In this document: positions 1-10,655 of the stretch, piece by piece
Position numbering within the stretch: position 1 is the first letter of the stretch
Layout: each line of letters opens with the position of its first letter
From: Endocalyx cinctus
Lineage: Eukaryota > Ascomycota > Sordariomycetes > Amphisphaeriales > Apiosporaceae
Direction of reading: 5' to 3'
DNA: 64,000 nucleotides
Assembly (NCBI GenBank): GCA_001600455.1
Contig: BCKC01000007.1
Coordinates: forward strand, 2,792,019-2,856,018
Notes under the pieces: generated by a model
What the model was told of the DNA's origin: nothing
Databases searched by the model: none
What the model saw: only the letters and a program-made list of their open reading frames with translations
Program-made: the position numbers and the translations under genes

Positions 1-791
1 AGTGTTAATTGGTTGAGATATTACTGTATATATGTACATACATATACTATGTAGTATATTGTGCTCTTCAGGGGATAGATCCGGAACTCGCCCCCTTTCT
101 AAATAGGATCGTCTATGTCTCCCCGAAATTATCGATCAGAAACTGGGCATAACTGTAGTTCTAACTGTTATTGGTGAGGGCACTGATGACTAGCCGCCGA
201 TCGTTCTATGTAATCCTAATTGAGGATTCAGTCTTCCTCTTGATTCGAGCTGACAACTATTAATAATTCCCTTGGTAACCATTCAGCTCCCAAGTACGAT
301 AAGTCCTGTCTCAAACTTCACCTACTCAATCCATCATTTTTAACGGTGTATTAGATATTCCAAGGTGTAGCGCAATAGACGAAAAATAAGGATCGGGTTA
401 AAAGCAATTGATCCGCTGCGGAGTGAAGACCTCCCTCCATTGGAAGGTGGCCAGGGCGAGACCAAGGCTGCAAGGGTACACTAATTTCTAAGATATCGAC
501 ATGGATCTTTATGCTTGTTATAGTATAATTAATTATCGGTCAATGCATGCACTACTTGCATTCCACCATAACGGTCGTATGCAGGTACCCTGGTAAACAG
601 TTCCATGTAGGGTCGCATGAGAAGAAATAAATAGGATCTGGGTCCCTCTCCGCTCTCTCCAGATCCCATCGCTTGTTTCTTCACCACTTAAGCTTCCTCC
701 AAGCTTTCATCCCCCCTCTCGAGTAAGGTAGTTAATTTCTTAACCTTCGCCAAATTCTCCGAGTCCGGGTCTTTGTCGTTCTTCTACCACG
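1..791. other. Intergenic region upstream of the sedolisin gene
   Basis: No gene is visible. The first 600 bases are AT-rich with no coding signal. The last 170 bases are pyrimidine-rich, as is common just upstream of filamentous fungal genes, and hold a short inverted repeat that is listed separately. Confidence 0.6.
634..666. repeat. 8-bp inverted repeat in the sedolisin promoter
   Basis: GGATCTGG at 634-641 is repeated in inverse as CCAGATCC at 659-666, with a 17-base pyrimidine-rich spacer. It lies about 125-160 bases before the start codon at 792. It could be a dimeric binding site or chance; only the symmetry is seen. Confidence 0.35.
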
Positions 792-3006
792 ATGAAGCAT
801 CAGATCCTCTACGCGGCCGCCGTCGCGCTCCTGCAGGCGGTCGCCGAGTGCAGCAGTGATGTCATCACCGTCGACTCGCTGCCGGTGGTACCTATGGGGT
901 GGCGCAAGGTGAAGAACGCGAACCCGTCGCAGGTCATCAAGCTGCGCATCGCGCTCGAGCAGCCCCGGCTCGCCGAGTTCGACCAGCTCCTCTACGACAT
1001 CTCGAACCCGCAGCACCGCCTCTACGGCCGACACTTGTCGCGTGCTCAGCTCAAGGAGATGATGCAGCCGCGCGCCGAGTCCACCAACGCCGTCGTTAGC
1101 TGGCTCGAGTCCGAGGGTGTCGACCCTACCGACATCGAGGAGGCCGGCGAGTGGATCAACTTCAAAACGACCGTCTCCAAGGCCGCTTCGATGTTGAGCA
1201 CCGACTTCGCCGTGTACAACCACGTCGGAACTCAGCACCAAAACATCCGAACCCTCCAGTATGCTTATATATCTTTTTTTCCCCATCACTATTACCCAAT
1301 TGGCTGTGTGGGCTGTATATTGACGTAATGAAAATAGCTACTCGGTTCCATCTGAGATCCGGGATCACATTACCATGATCCAGCCTACCACCCGCTTCGG
1401 CAACATGCGTCCTCAGGGCTACGCCATCAGCGAAGTCATCGAGCAGGGCGAAATCCCCGAGGCAAGCTTTTTCGCCGCGGCAGAGAACCCTTCGTACGAC
1501 TTGGACCCTTCGTGCAACACGACCATCACCCCCGAATGTTTGAGGGCTCTTTACAAGATCGGCAACACCACTGCCGACCCCAGCGTAGGCGGCATCTTCG
1601 GCGTCAGCGGTTTCTTGGAGGTGAGTCTTTCTGCCGATTTTTTTGCAGTCCTGTCAAACCATACATTTAGAGTTTTTTCTCTGACATACCAATTCTTTTT
1701 GGTCCCAACAGCAATACGCTCACTTCGACGACTTGGATCAATTCTTGAGCTCATACGCCCCGTATGCTGCCACCCAGAACTTCACCATCGTGACTGCCAA
1801 CGGAGGTATCCCTGGTCAGAACGACACCACCAGCAGCAGTGTTGAGGCATCATTGGACATTGACTACGCTGCTTCTATCGGCTTCGACCAGGACATTCGC
1901 TATTTCTCTATCGGAGGCCGCGGTCCTCTTGTGCCGGATTTGGATCAGCCAGACCCGAACGACGTAAGCAATTTTTAGATTCTTCTAAAAAGTGAAAGCT
2001 CTTTGTTCGCTAATGCAAGATCAATAGGTCTCCAACGAGCCGTACCTCGACTACTTGACTTTCCTGCTCGATCTCCCCGACGAGGAGCTCCCTCACACCC
2101 TCACCACCTCGTACGGTGAGAACGAGCAGTCCGTGCCCAGAACCTACGTCGAGAAGGTCTGCAGCATGTTCGGTCAGCTCGGTGCCCGTGGTGTCTCCAT
2201 CCTCTTCAGCTCCGGAGAGTGAGTATTATTATTACTACCTACCCCTCCTCCATTTTTTTCTATAACCATCGCAAGTTCGCTAATCGCAAAATTTCTCGTT
2301 CCCGTAGTACCGGCCCCGGAAGTGCCTGCCAGACCAACGACGGCAAGAACACCACCCGTCTGCTCCCCATCTTCCCGGCTGCCTGCCCTACCGTGACGTC
2401 CGTCGGCGGTACCTTCGGCGTCGAGCCCGAGCGCGCCGTCGACTTCTCGTCCGGCGGTTTCTCCGACATCTTCCCCCGTCCCGAGTGGCAGGAGGCCGCC
2501 GTCACCTCGTACCTCGAGACGATCGGCGATACTTTCTCTGGCCTATACAGCCCCGAGGGTCGCGCTTTCCCCGACGTCGCCGCTGCTGGCCGTAACTGTA
2601 AGCATTCTAATTTTGTTTTTCCTCGAAAAAAAAAAAATCTAACGTTGTACTAGTCGCTGTCGTCGACAAGGGCCGCCTGATCAGCGTCGGCGGCACGTCC
2701 GCCTCGGCCCCGACCTTCGCCGCCATCATCAGCCTGCTCAACAACGCGCGTCTCAAGGCCGGCCAGCCGACTCTCGGATTCCTCAACCCCTGGCTGTACA
2801 GCGACGCCGCCGACGGCGGTTTCACCGACATCGTCGAGGGCGGTTCCACGGGTTGCACCGGAACCGACATCTACTCGGGACTGCCCACGCCCGTCGTGCC
2901 GGGCGCCGGCTGGAACGCCACCGCCGGATGGGACCCCGTTACCGGTCTGGGTACCCCGCTCTTCGACGTCTTGCTCGAGAAGGCCCTCGCTGCCGCGGCT
3001 CAGTAA
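792..3006 (+). CDS. Secreted sedolisin (S53) tripeptidyl-type peptidase
   Basis: Acid serine-carboxyl peptidase of family S53, expected to be secreted and to trim tripeptides from protein N-termini. Six exons: 792-1258, 1338-1620, 1712-1963, 2028-2218, 2308-2597 and 2654-3006, joining to 611 residues. Residues 1-20 form a signal peptide. Then comes a prodomain of the Pro-kuma_activ type to about residue 200, and then the catalytic domain. The catalytic residues are visible: Glu295 and Asp299 in VEASLD, the oxyanion Asp398 in SSGDTG (a codon split by intron 4), and Ser510 in GGTSASAP. The C-terminal segment ([16 protein letters not shown]) matches the calcium-binding end of the fold. Intron 5 contains an A-tract of about 12 bases. 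All four key residues are present, so the enzyme looks functional. The exact class (SED2/SED3-like or other) is not decided. Splice sites were chosen by frame and conserved motifs. Confidence 0.93.
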
Positions 3007-3460
3007 TCTTCTGCGCGTTAGATCAGGAAAGGAGAGGGAAAAAAATTGACTACCTACTTTCTAGCTCTTTAGGGGCTTTTCTATAGTTAGTAAATTATAT
3101 ATCAATATTATATCAGCACTATGCCGCTCGGTTTCTTAATTTCTGCGTTGTAATATTGATTTTCATAGTATTTGCTTTTGTGGCTATTGAACTTCTTTTT
3201 TAAGCCTTACATTGGTTAACATGCATGTTTCAAAGAGCATCTAATAAAATTTTAATGATATTTTATTTCTGATGATGGATGAAAGATAAAATATATGTTC
3301 ACAAGCTATATGTATAGCTGGGTACCAAGTTATGAACCACGATGATTTTGCTATTATGGCTATTTACACATTTACACTAGGGATCTTCAACTGCTAAATG
3401 TCTTATACTAGCCAGTGTCCAACCGTACATGAGCTCAATATCGACTTACTTCTGTTAAGC
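3007..3460. other. Convergent intergenic region
   Basis: AT-rich spacer between the 3' ends of the sedolisin and aldo/keto reductase genes. I see no coding or structured signal beyond likely polyadenylation-type AT runs. Confidence 0.6.
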
Positions 3461-5631
3461 TTAATGCATAGCTCTATACTCGTTGCCACAATCACCTAAT
3501 TTCTCGAACATCTCGGATGTTTTCGCCAAATCTTTTCCGAGGGCGAGATCGTCAATAACCCGGAGGTCATTATCATCGAGACTGAACTTGAACACGGCGA
3601 GGTTTTCATCGCCGTGGGCCGAGACTCCGAGCCTCGTGCCGACGATGACGGCACCGACGCGCGGGCGCTGCAGCACCCAGCGGGTCGCGACGTTGGTCAG
3701 GCTCACCCCGTGTTTTTCGGAGATAGCGAATAGCTCGATGAGGAGTTTTTGGAACTCGGCCCACGTTCCCCAGTTATTGATCATGTCGAAGTACTATATA
3801 TAGGTTAGCCGGTAGGTACAAGAGAAGGGGAAGGGGGGATTGGTTTATGGCGGTGATAGTTAGTAACAAACCTTTCGTTGAGAAGGGGTGAGCTGAGTTG
3901 ACTCCGAATAGATTTCCGGGGCTGGCTGGCCTAGCCACTTGCTTGAGAGGAAACCACCACACTACATTTCCCGTGTCAGAATTTATCTTGTTGGAACGAC
4001 CCTATATATGTATATATTTGAGAAAAAGGACTTACGAAAGATCCGTACGTGAGAAGATATAGACCGTACTTATCGCAGACCGCACACATCTTCTTGAGGG
4101 GGCGTGAGTCGAATAGGGAAAACTGAAAAAAAGCTATTGGTAAGACCCCCTATACTCATCATTCATCTTCGAAAATATTGACTCACTTGTATTTGATTTG
4201 ATACAATCCCTACTTCACCCGTCTTGGCCAGTAGGTATTCGCACGCTTCCTCGGTGTGTTCTGAGTCGAAGTTGCACAGTCCGATCGTACTTACCAGTTC
4301 CGGATGACTCTTCGTAATTTTAACAAGCTCCAGAAGAATGTCAAGATATTCTTTTGCCTCATACTGGATTTTCATTAGATAAACTCCAAAAGACGGTCGG
4401 GGTTGCGCTTGTAACTCACGTCGTACCAATGGAACTGAAGAAGTTCCACTCTGCCACCCAATCTATCGCATCTCGCCTTCACAGCTTCGAGAACCCATTC
4501 AGTTGTCACTGGCCTATTGATCGGGCTGAAGACGCACCACTTCGTCGCCGCGTATACTTGGCTCTGATACTCCACCGGCAGCCGGTTACGGAAATCTCCG
4601 TAGACGAGCTCCGCATCGCCCTTTAAATACCCGCAGAGTGAGTAACGCGCGTTCATTTTTATACATGCTCGGAGTTTCATTCAATAGGGTGAAAACTCAC
4701 GTAATGATCCGCCATGTCGGTCGCGACGAGTCCGGTTTCAACCAGGTGAGCAAGCGCTGCTTCTTGCTTCTCCGTTGTTCCCGAACCCCACGCCGGAGAA
4801 GAGAGCTGCCATAAGCCGTTGAAAAGTCGAGGCATCTGAAAGGGGCCGAGAGGGAAGTGTTCGATATTCGAGTCCGGCGACATCTTGATTTTAATTTCAT
4901 CGTGACTTGCGGTGCCTTCTTTATCGGTAGAGGCATCGCGGCGCTGAGGATACAAAAATATCAGGACGTCGAGGACTTGACGCTCAGCTCGTGCGAACGG
5001 GTATACCAAATTTGCATCCTTGCAGTACGACCGACAAGACTTCAGAGAAGATAAGAGAGATTCGAGAGAATTCTCAAGCTCGGTAGTCGTATCGGGCTTG
5101 GATTCTTTCAAGGCTTGCACAGCTTGTACGATGTCGCCGCCAAACTTCTCTAGTACACCCTCAAGTTCAGATCCTTTCGACCACGTCGCACCAGCCGAGG
5201 GGATGGCTTTCACAAAGTACTCTAAACTTGTGGAGGTATTAGTTTCATTATAAGTTGGACAATTGGTTCTCCTTATCGAGATGAAAACTATACCTAGGGC
5301 CGGAACTTACTATTGTAAAGACTGCTGAGCCAGCTTACACGAGAACACACATCGCGTGAGGGCTAAGTATCGCTTGCATTCCGGGCTCACGCTGTCAGCC
5401 TCAGAGAACAATTGCGCGGGAGGAGTTAGTTCGGGGGGTGCCTCGGTGAGTCGTTGGCGGATGTGTTGCACGAATGGTTGTTGAGTCACGGAGCCTTGAG
5501 AGACCAGTGTTCTGAGAGCCGATCTCAAAAATTCCGGTGGTACTGAGGGGGAATAGTAATTAGCTTTTGGTAATCAGAGCGGCTATTTGCATGATAGGCA
5601 TACAATTTGAAATAAGGACATCGTCCATCAT
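3461..5631 (-). CDS. Aldo/keto reductase with a novel N-terminal extension
   Basis: Eight exons join to 557 residues: 5631-5604, 5542-5311, 5226-4701, 4620-4420, 4363-4187, 4122-4036, 3961-3872 and 3793-3461. Residues from about 202 to the end form an aldo/keto reductase barrel, an NAD(P)H-dependent carbonyl reductase. The tetrad is visible: Asp257 and Tyr262 in DMADHYGDAE, Lys289 in AATKWC and His326 in LQFHWYD. GLCNFDSEH and the C-terminal cofactor region around VGAVIVGTRLG also fit the family. The first 200 residues are not part of the barrel. They are helical-looking and Cys-containing (SCRSYCKDAN), and I do not recognise them. Exon 3 (5226-4701) encodes the junction without interruption, so extension and barrel form one protein. 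The first, 28-nt exon is inferred from a good donor, a branch site and the frame. An internal Met at 202 could start a conventional 356-residue reductase. The substrate is unknown. Confidence 0.85.
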
Positions 5632-6376
5632 ATTCCTGCATGTCATGTTAGCCTGCGCAGCTTACTCCGTTCCACTCACTTCGACAGCCACCACTGTACA
5701 GACAACTTACACGTGCCCGCCCATGACGACTCTGTTACTATGTTGTTAATTGAGTGAGCGAATTCAATGATTTCGAATAAATTTCTAAAATAATGTTTCA
5801 AAATAAATAAACAGTGTCTGATTTCTATTTATCTTTTTCGCCTTCACTATATAGTAGACGCTTTCACCACGATGTTATACCTCTATGTTGTCTGAACAAT
5901 CTTAAGCGCAAATTTGTAGTGTGGGGTTGGATGGCCTACATTCTAAAATTCTTCAGATACTATGTACTCTACTCGGTATACAATTTAATCTACTAGCAGG
6001 CAGGCAGGATATTATAGGGAGATTTTGACCTGTCGGAAGAACTATTCGTTGTCTAGATAGTGGATTTTATAGGGAGGATCCTTGAGCAAATACTGCCTAT
6101 GCCGTTCTCCAACTTATCGCCTCTTCGGCGGAGCTCATCCGACAATGTCAGTACCACCACAAACCCGATCTAGCCTAGTAAATTTAATATTTCTTTCAGC
6201 CCCTAATTTACAATGATCATTTCAAGAGATAGCACAAATGTTATGAGTCCCGCGTTTAGTAAGTCCCTTTTTCATTTATATATATACGGACGGGAGAATT
6301 ATAACCCTTAAAATGACATGATCCACCGTGTACCAAAAACCGTTAAAAAAAAACGACGCTCAAAAATCATTTATAT
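5632..6376. other. Intergenic region between AKR and dioxygenase genes
   Basis: About 740 AT-rich bases covering the AKR promoter and the downstream side of the dioxygenase gene. Open frames here are short and of non-coding composition. No gene is supported. Confidence 0.55.
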
Positions 6377-7785
6377 TTACAAGAGACCAGCCTCTATTGT
6401 CTCGTTCCTCGCCTGTTTCAAGAACGGTATCAACGTCGTACCGCCTGTTCCTTTTAGCTCTTCTCCCGACTTTGCTTCTTCTCCCTTTCCAGCCGAAAGA
6501 GCCGACGACGCGCTCGCCAAGTTGTTACGCTTTGTCTGGCTCTGTGCCTGCTGCTGCTGTGCCTTTCTAGACGGTAATACGATATACCGTGTGACGATCA
6601 TGATGTGCTTATCCCTGAACCGGCCCAACGTCTCCGTCGCGTTCACGAACGCCCTGCGCAGCTCCTCCTGCTCGGGCGTCGTCGGGGGTAGCATAGCCAG
6701 CTCCCGTATCGAGCCCATATGCGGTAAGTTTTCGAGAAACCTCCTGTGCGCGCCGGGCATGTAATCGCGCACTTCCTCGTGGAAGCTGCGGTTCTGCGGG
6801 GGCGCGGACTTCTGCTTCTTGTCGTTCCCCTCGTCCAAGTGGACGACGCCCAGGACGACGTCGAAGAACTGGATGGTCGAGCTCTGACCGTTACTTCCTC
6901 CCCGGAGCTCCCTCCAGCTTCCCGTGCGGCCCTCGGGATCTTCCGGGAAGAAGACGCCCCGCGGCAGACCGGCGGCCGCCATGTTCTTGCTGCCGGCTAG
7001 GAAGGGCCGTATCTGGTGGTAGAAGACCTCGGGCCGGCATCGCTCGTACATGCGCTGCAGTAAGGCTTCGACTTTCTCGATGCAGGAGCTTAGCTCCTCG
7101 AGGGCCCGCGTGACGGTGGCGTAGTCGCGCGTCTTGATCGCGTCTAGCGCCCTCATCATGGTCGGTATTATGTACCCAGCCTGGGCTTCCATGGCGACGG
7201 AGATGACGAAGAACCATGATTCGTCATCTGTGCCTGTAAATGAATGGAGGGGGTGTAGAGTCTCGACGTCGGTGAAGTCGGTGCTGGGTGAGCTGAAGTT
7301 CCACAGATTACTGGCTGCGTATGAAAGAACGGGAGGAAGCTCTAGCTGCTGTGAAACTTTAAGGAATGGCATGGAGATTGACGGCGGTAATATCTATCCC
7401 TTTTCGTTAGCTAGAGTGAACTAACTTTATCCTTCTCTCTCGATGACAGTCTTACCTCTGCGGGGTGCTCTCCTCCCCAGATGTATCCGTGGGTCAGAAA
7501 AGCTAGAACTGTGTATGCTCTCTGCCATTCTGCCCTAGTCTCTAGCTTATCTGTGTTGAGTATAGGGAGGTCATCGACTAACGGTCGAAGACGGTCGGTC
7601 TGTATAAGCTCAGGCAGCTGCTTGATGAGCTCTTCCCAAGGTGCATAGTATGCATCTGGCAAGACTTTCAGGGGTGCTTCTGATGGAAGGAATCCATTTG
7701 AAGTCACTTCATATTTCTTTAGGAGATAAGAGTCCCAGTCTGGCTGGCTTTCATGCTCTTCTGGAGTTAAAACATAAGGAGACAT
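6377..7785 (-). CDS. bna2: Indoleamine 2,3-dioxygenase (tryptophan ring opening)
   Basis: Haem dioxygenase that converts L-tryptophan to N-formylkynurenine, the first step of the kynurenine pathway; expected in the cytosol. Two exons, 7785-7456 and 7393-6377, give 448 residues, with an intron of 62 bases. Family hallmarks seen: the N-terminal GFLP and ETRAEW regions, the TGTDDESWF loop, IRPFLAGSKN, GGSNGQSSTIQFFDVVLGV, and the proximal haem-ligand His373 in FRDKHIMIVTRYI. The C-terminus carries a fungal-type Gln/Ser/Ala-rich tail of about 70 residues. It is transcribed divergently from the kynureninase gene across 667 bases, and an array of TCCG (CGGA in its own direction) lies about 270 bases upstream. 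Fungi often carry several IDO paralogues, so this copy may serve catabolism rather than NAD synthesis; that last point is inference from the neighbours. Confidence 0.93.
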
Positions 7786-8050
7786 AGTGTTTAAGCAAAG
7801 GCAAGTCGTCTAAGGGCAAGTTTCTTGTAAGTGTATTCGGTATCAAGAAGATTAGATAGAATTCTTGTTTAAATTTAGATATATATATCAACGCAGATTT
7901 ATTTTGAATACAAAACAGGAAGTATATTGGACTAGAAAAGAGTCGGTAATATGAACTCAGCATTAACCAGTTACACAGACTCTTAAACTTTGACATCTTA
8001 GTTGATGCGACGACTCAACATATCCACTCTCCTGAGCCAGCCCCATGATT

Positions 8051-8068
8051 TCCGTATCCGCGTGTCCG
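8051..8068 (-). promoter_or_regulatory. CGGA array facing the dioxygenase gene
   Basis: TCCG occurs at 8051, 8057 and 8065, which reads as CGGA in the direction of the dioxygenase gene. The array lies 266-283 bases before its start codon. CGG-type triplets are the usual half-site of fungal Zn2Cys6 regulators, so this is a candidate operator; the binding protein is not known. Confidence 0.45.
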
Positions 8069-8151
8069 CTTTGACGTTATGATTCCTCTAAAATTTGATT
8101 GCATTACGTTAAATAGAGTACTCATGGTGGATTATTTTACGTGACTAGGAA

Positions 8152-8194
8152 CGGAAGGCGGATTCGGAAATCGGAAGCCGGATCAATGTACGGA
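8152..8194 (+). promoter_or_regulatory. Six-copy CGGA array facing kynureninase
   Basis: CGGA occurs at 8152, 8159, 8165, 8172, 8179 and 8191, with spacings of 7, 6, 7, 7 and 12 bases. All copies are in the sense direction of kynureninase, 260-300 bases before its start. This regularity in otherwise AT-rich DNA is hard to explain by base composition. A similar array stands upstream of the FAD monooxygenase gene. Confidence 0.6.
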
Positions 8195-8452
8195 ATTTGG
8201 AATTGTTTGAAGATTCTTTTCTAATTGACTAGTGAAGAAGAACCCGACGCCAATTTGAAACATCCGTTAGGCATTCATAAAGGGAATTAGAGACAATAAA
8301 TCCGACGTTGAATGTGTATTTATTTAGGTATGAACTGATTCAATGCCCCCCGGGAAAACTTATCTCGATTCCTTGATCATTATCTTTAAGTGAACAGGGT
8401 TTTCTTATTGCGAAACAAAAATCAAAAGAGTAATTTCTATCTTAACTTAGTC

Positions 8453-10013
8453 ATGGATTTTCAAGCCTACGTCGAAAGGATACGGTCGGGTGGGGAGCCG
8501 AAGTTCCCCTCCGAAGCTACCACGGCAGAATGGGCCAAGAAAATGGATGGCCAAGATCCTTTGAAGCATCTCAAAGATGAATTCATCCTTCCAACAAGAG
8601 GTTCTCTCAAAAAGAAGGCCTTGACAGGCTCTTTACCAGGTAAGATTAAATTTATTTGAATCAATTGAATATATTTACCTAAAATCCGATGCTATTTGGT
8701 ACATTATTATTAACACCTATCTGTTAGGCCAAAAGCAATCTAACGGCACTAATGGCGCCTCATCGTCTACGTCAGATGATGAGACAACATCAACCTACTT
8801 TGTCGGCAACTCCCTAGGTCCCCAGCCAAAGGCCGTACGGAAGTACATCGACGCTCAATTAGAGACGTGGGCATCCATAGGTGTCAACGGTCACTTCACC
8901 GACTTAGGGAACTCGCCCTTGGTGCAGTGGCAGGACATGGCGGAGGACTGCGCCAAGAAATCCACCGATCTCGTCGGCGCATCCGCGGAGGAGATCGTTA
9001 TCATGAACACCATCACCGTAAACCTGCACATGATGATGGCCAGTTTCTACCAGCCGACCGAGAAGCGGCATAAGATCCTCTTAGAATGGAAGCCCTTCCC
9101 CAGCGACTTCTACGCCATCGAGTCCCAGATCCGGTGGCACGGTCTGAACCCGGCCGAGTCGATGGTCTTGATACAGCCCGACGACTACGTCATCCCGACC
9201 GAGAAGATACTGGCGACCATCGACGAGCACGCGGACGAGACCGCGCTTTTGCTCCTCCCCGGCATCCAGTACTACAGCGGACAATTTTTCGAGATCGAGA
9301 AGATCACCAAGTACGCGCGGGAGAAGGGTATCCCGGTGGTCGGGTGGGACCTCGCGCACGCGGCCGGAAACGTGGAACTGAAGCTGCACGACTGGGACGT
9401 CGACTTCGCCGTCTGGTGCACGTACAAGTACATCAACGCCGGGCCGGGCTCGATCGCCGGCGCCTTCGTGCACGAGAAGCACGGCAAGGTCGAGAAGACG
9501 GCGGACGGGTCCTCCTTCACCTTCCGGCCCCGGCTTTCGGGCTGGTACGGCGGCGACAAGAGCGTCCGGTTCAACATGGACAACAAGTTCCAGCCCACGG
9601 TCGGCGCCGGCGGATTTCAGGTGTCGAACCCGAGCGCGCTCGACCTGAGCAGCTTGTCGGCGGCGCTGTCCGTCTTCAACAAGACGTGCATGAAGGACCT
9701 CAGGTCCAAGAGTCTCGTCCTCACCGCTTACGCGGAGCACCTCCTCAACCAGATTATCAGCGACGCCAAAGACGACGCGACGCCCCCGCTGCGGATCATT
9801 ACGCCGCGGGATCCGCTGCAGAGAGGCGCTCAGCTCAGCATACTCCTGAGAGAAGGCACCTTAGATACGGTTTCAACGGCGTTGAGCGAGAACGGCGTGG
9901 TGTGCGATAAGCGGAAACCGGACGTGATCAGATGCGCACCTTTACCGCTGTATTGCAACTTCAGCGACGTGTTTAACTTCATGACCATCCTCCGCGGCGC
10001 GTTGGGAATGTAG
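8453..10013 (+). CDS. bna5: Kynureninase
   Basis: PLP enzyme that cleaves L-kynurenine to anthranilate and alanine, or 3-hydroxykynurenine to 3-hydroxyanthranilate. Two exons, 8453-8639 and 8728-10013, give 490 residues. Conserved elements seen: [13 protein letters not shown] near the N-terminus, [52 protein letters not shown], and the Schiff-base lysine Lys296 in [24 protein letters not shown] and GFQVSNPS also fit the substrate-binding part of the fold. Length matches fungal kynureninases. It is divergent from the dioxygenase gene and convergent with the FAD monooxygenase gene, and the CGGA array lies in its promoter. Substrate preference between kynurenine and its 3-hydroxy form cannot be read from the sequence. 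Confidence 0.95.
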
Positions 10014-10655
10014 GTAATGAGAAAATAAGTTTATGTGTATTTATATATTACCCCCTTTACGAATGACAGAATAATAAATATCATTAAGAATTATACGAGG
10101 TACTTTCTATTGACAGAAAATAATGAATTCATTTCAATGTGCCGAATTGTTATAATTCGTATATTTAATGGCTACTTACTTGTCAACTTGTGAGATTGGT
10201 GATGTCGCACTTGAATTATCTCACCCAGCCTGCCAGCTTCTTGTGGTGTCGTAAAAATAATTGAAGAAAGGCACCTAAGTATTTACGTTAATCTACAATA
10301 TTAGGTACGTACGGTACCTAGCAGTTATTTTTTTAGGGCATTAGTAGGGCATTAGTAGGGGGTTATAGCATTGATTCTACCAATGTTAGCGAAGTAATCT
10401 CCACTATTGTATACGTCTGTGATGCAATAAACGAAATGCTATAGGGGTATTTTTTTATGCACCCTCTCTTCAACCACGAAGAAATCTACGCAGAAAACTT
10501 CTAGCGTTACAGCATCAAATAATTTCAAATATAAATATATTTTGTATTAAACCTCCCAAATTTCTGAATATCCCATCAAAATCGCCGATGATTAAGCCAT
10601 ATCCCGCTGCAAGTGATCATTTAAATAGAAAACATTACCGTCATCCCATCTATAA
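10014..10655. other. Convergent intergenic region
   Basis: AT-rich spacer of 640 bases between the 3' ends of kynureninase and the FAD monooxygenase gene. A short direct repeat of GGGCATTAGTA occurs at about 10337-10360. No gene is visible. Confidence 0.6.

Larger units (their letters stand above)
7786..8452. promoter_or_regulatory. Shared bidirectional promoter of dioxygenase and kynureninase
   Basis: The 667 bases separate two divergent genes of one pathway. Two clusters of the same four-base core lie inside, one on each strand, and are listed separately. No coding region is visible between the start codons. Confidence 0.7.

Noticed and set aside
9081..9740. 219-residue open frame antisense to kynureninase
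   Set aside because: GC-rich shadow of a strongly biased coding exon; Arg/Val/Gly/Asp-rich with no domain.
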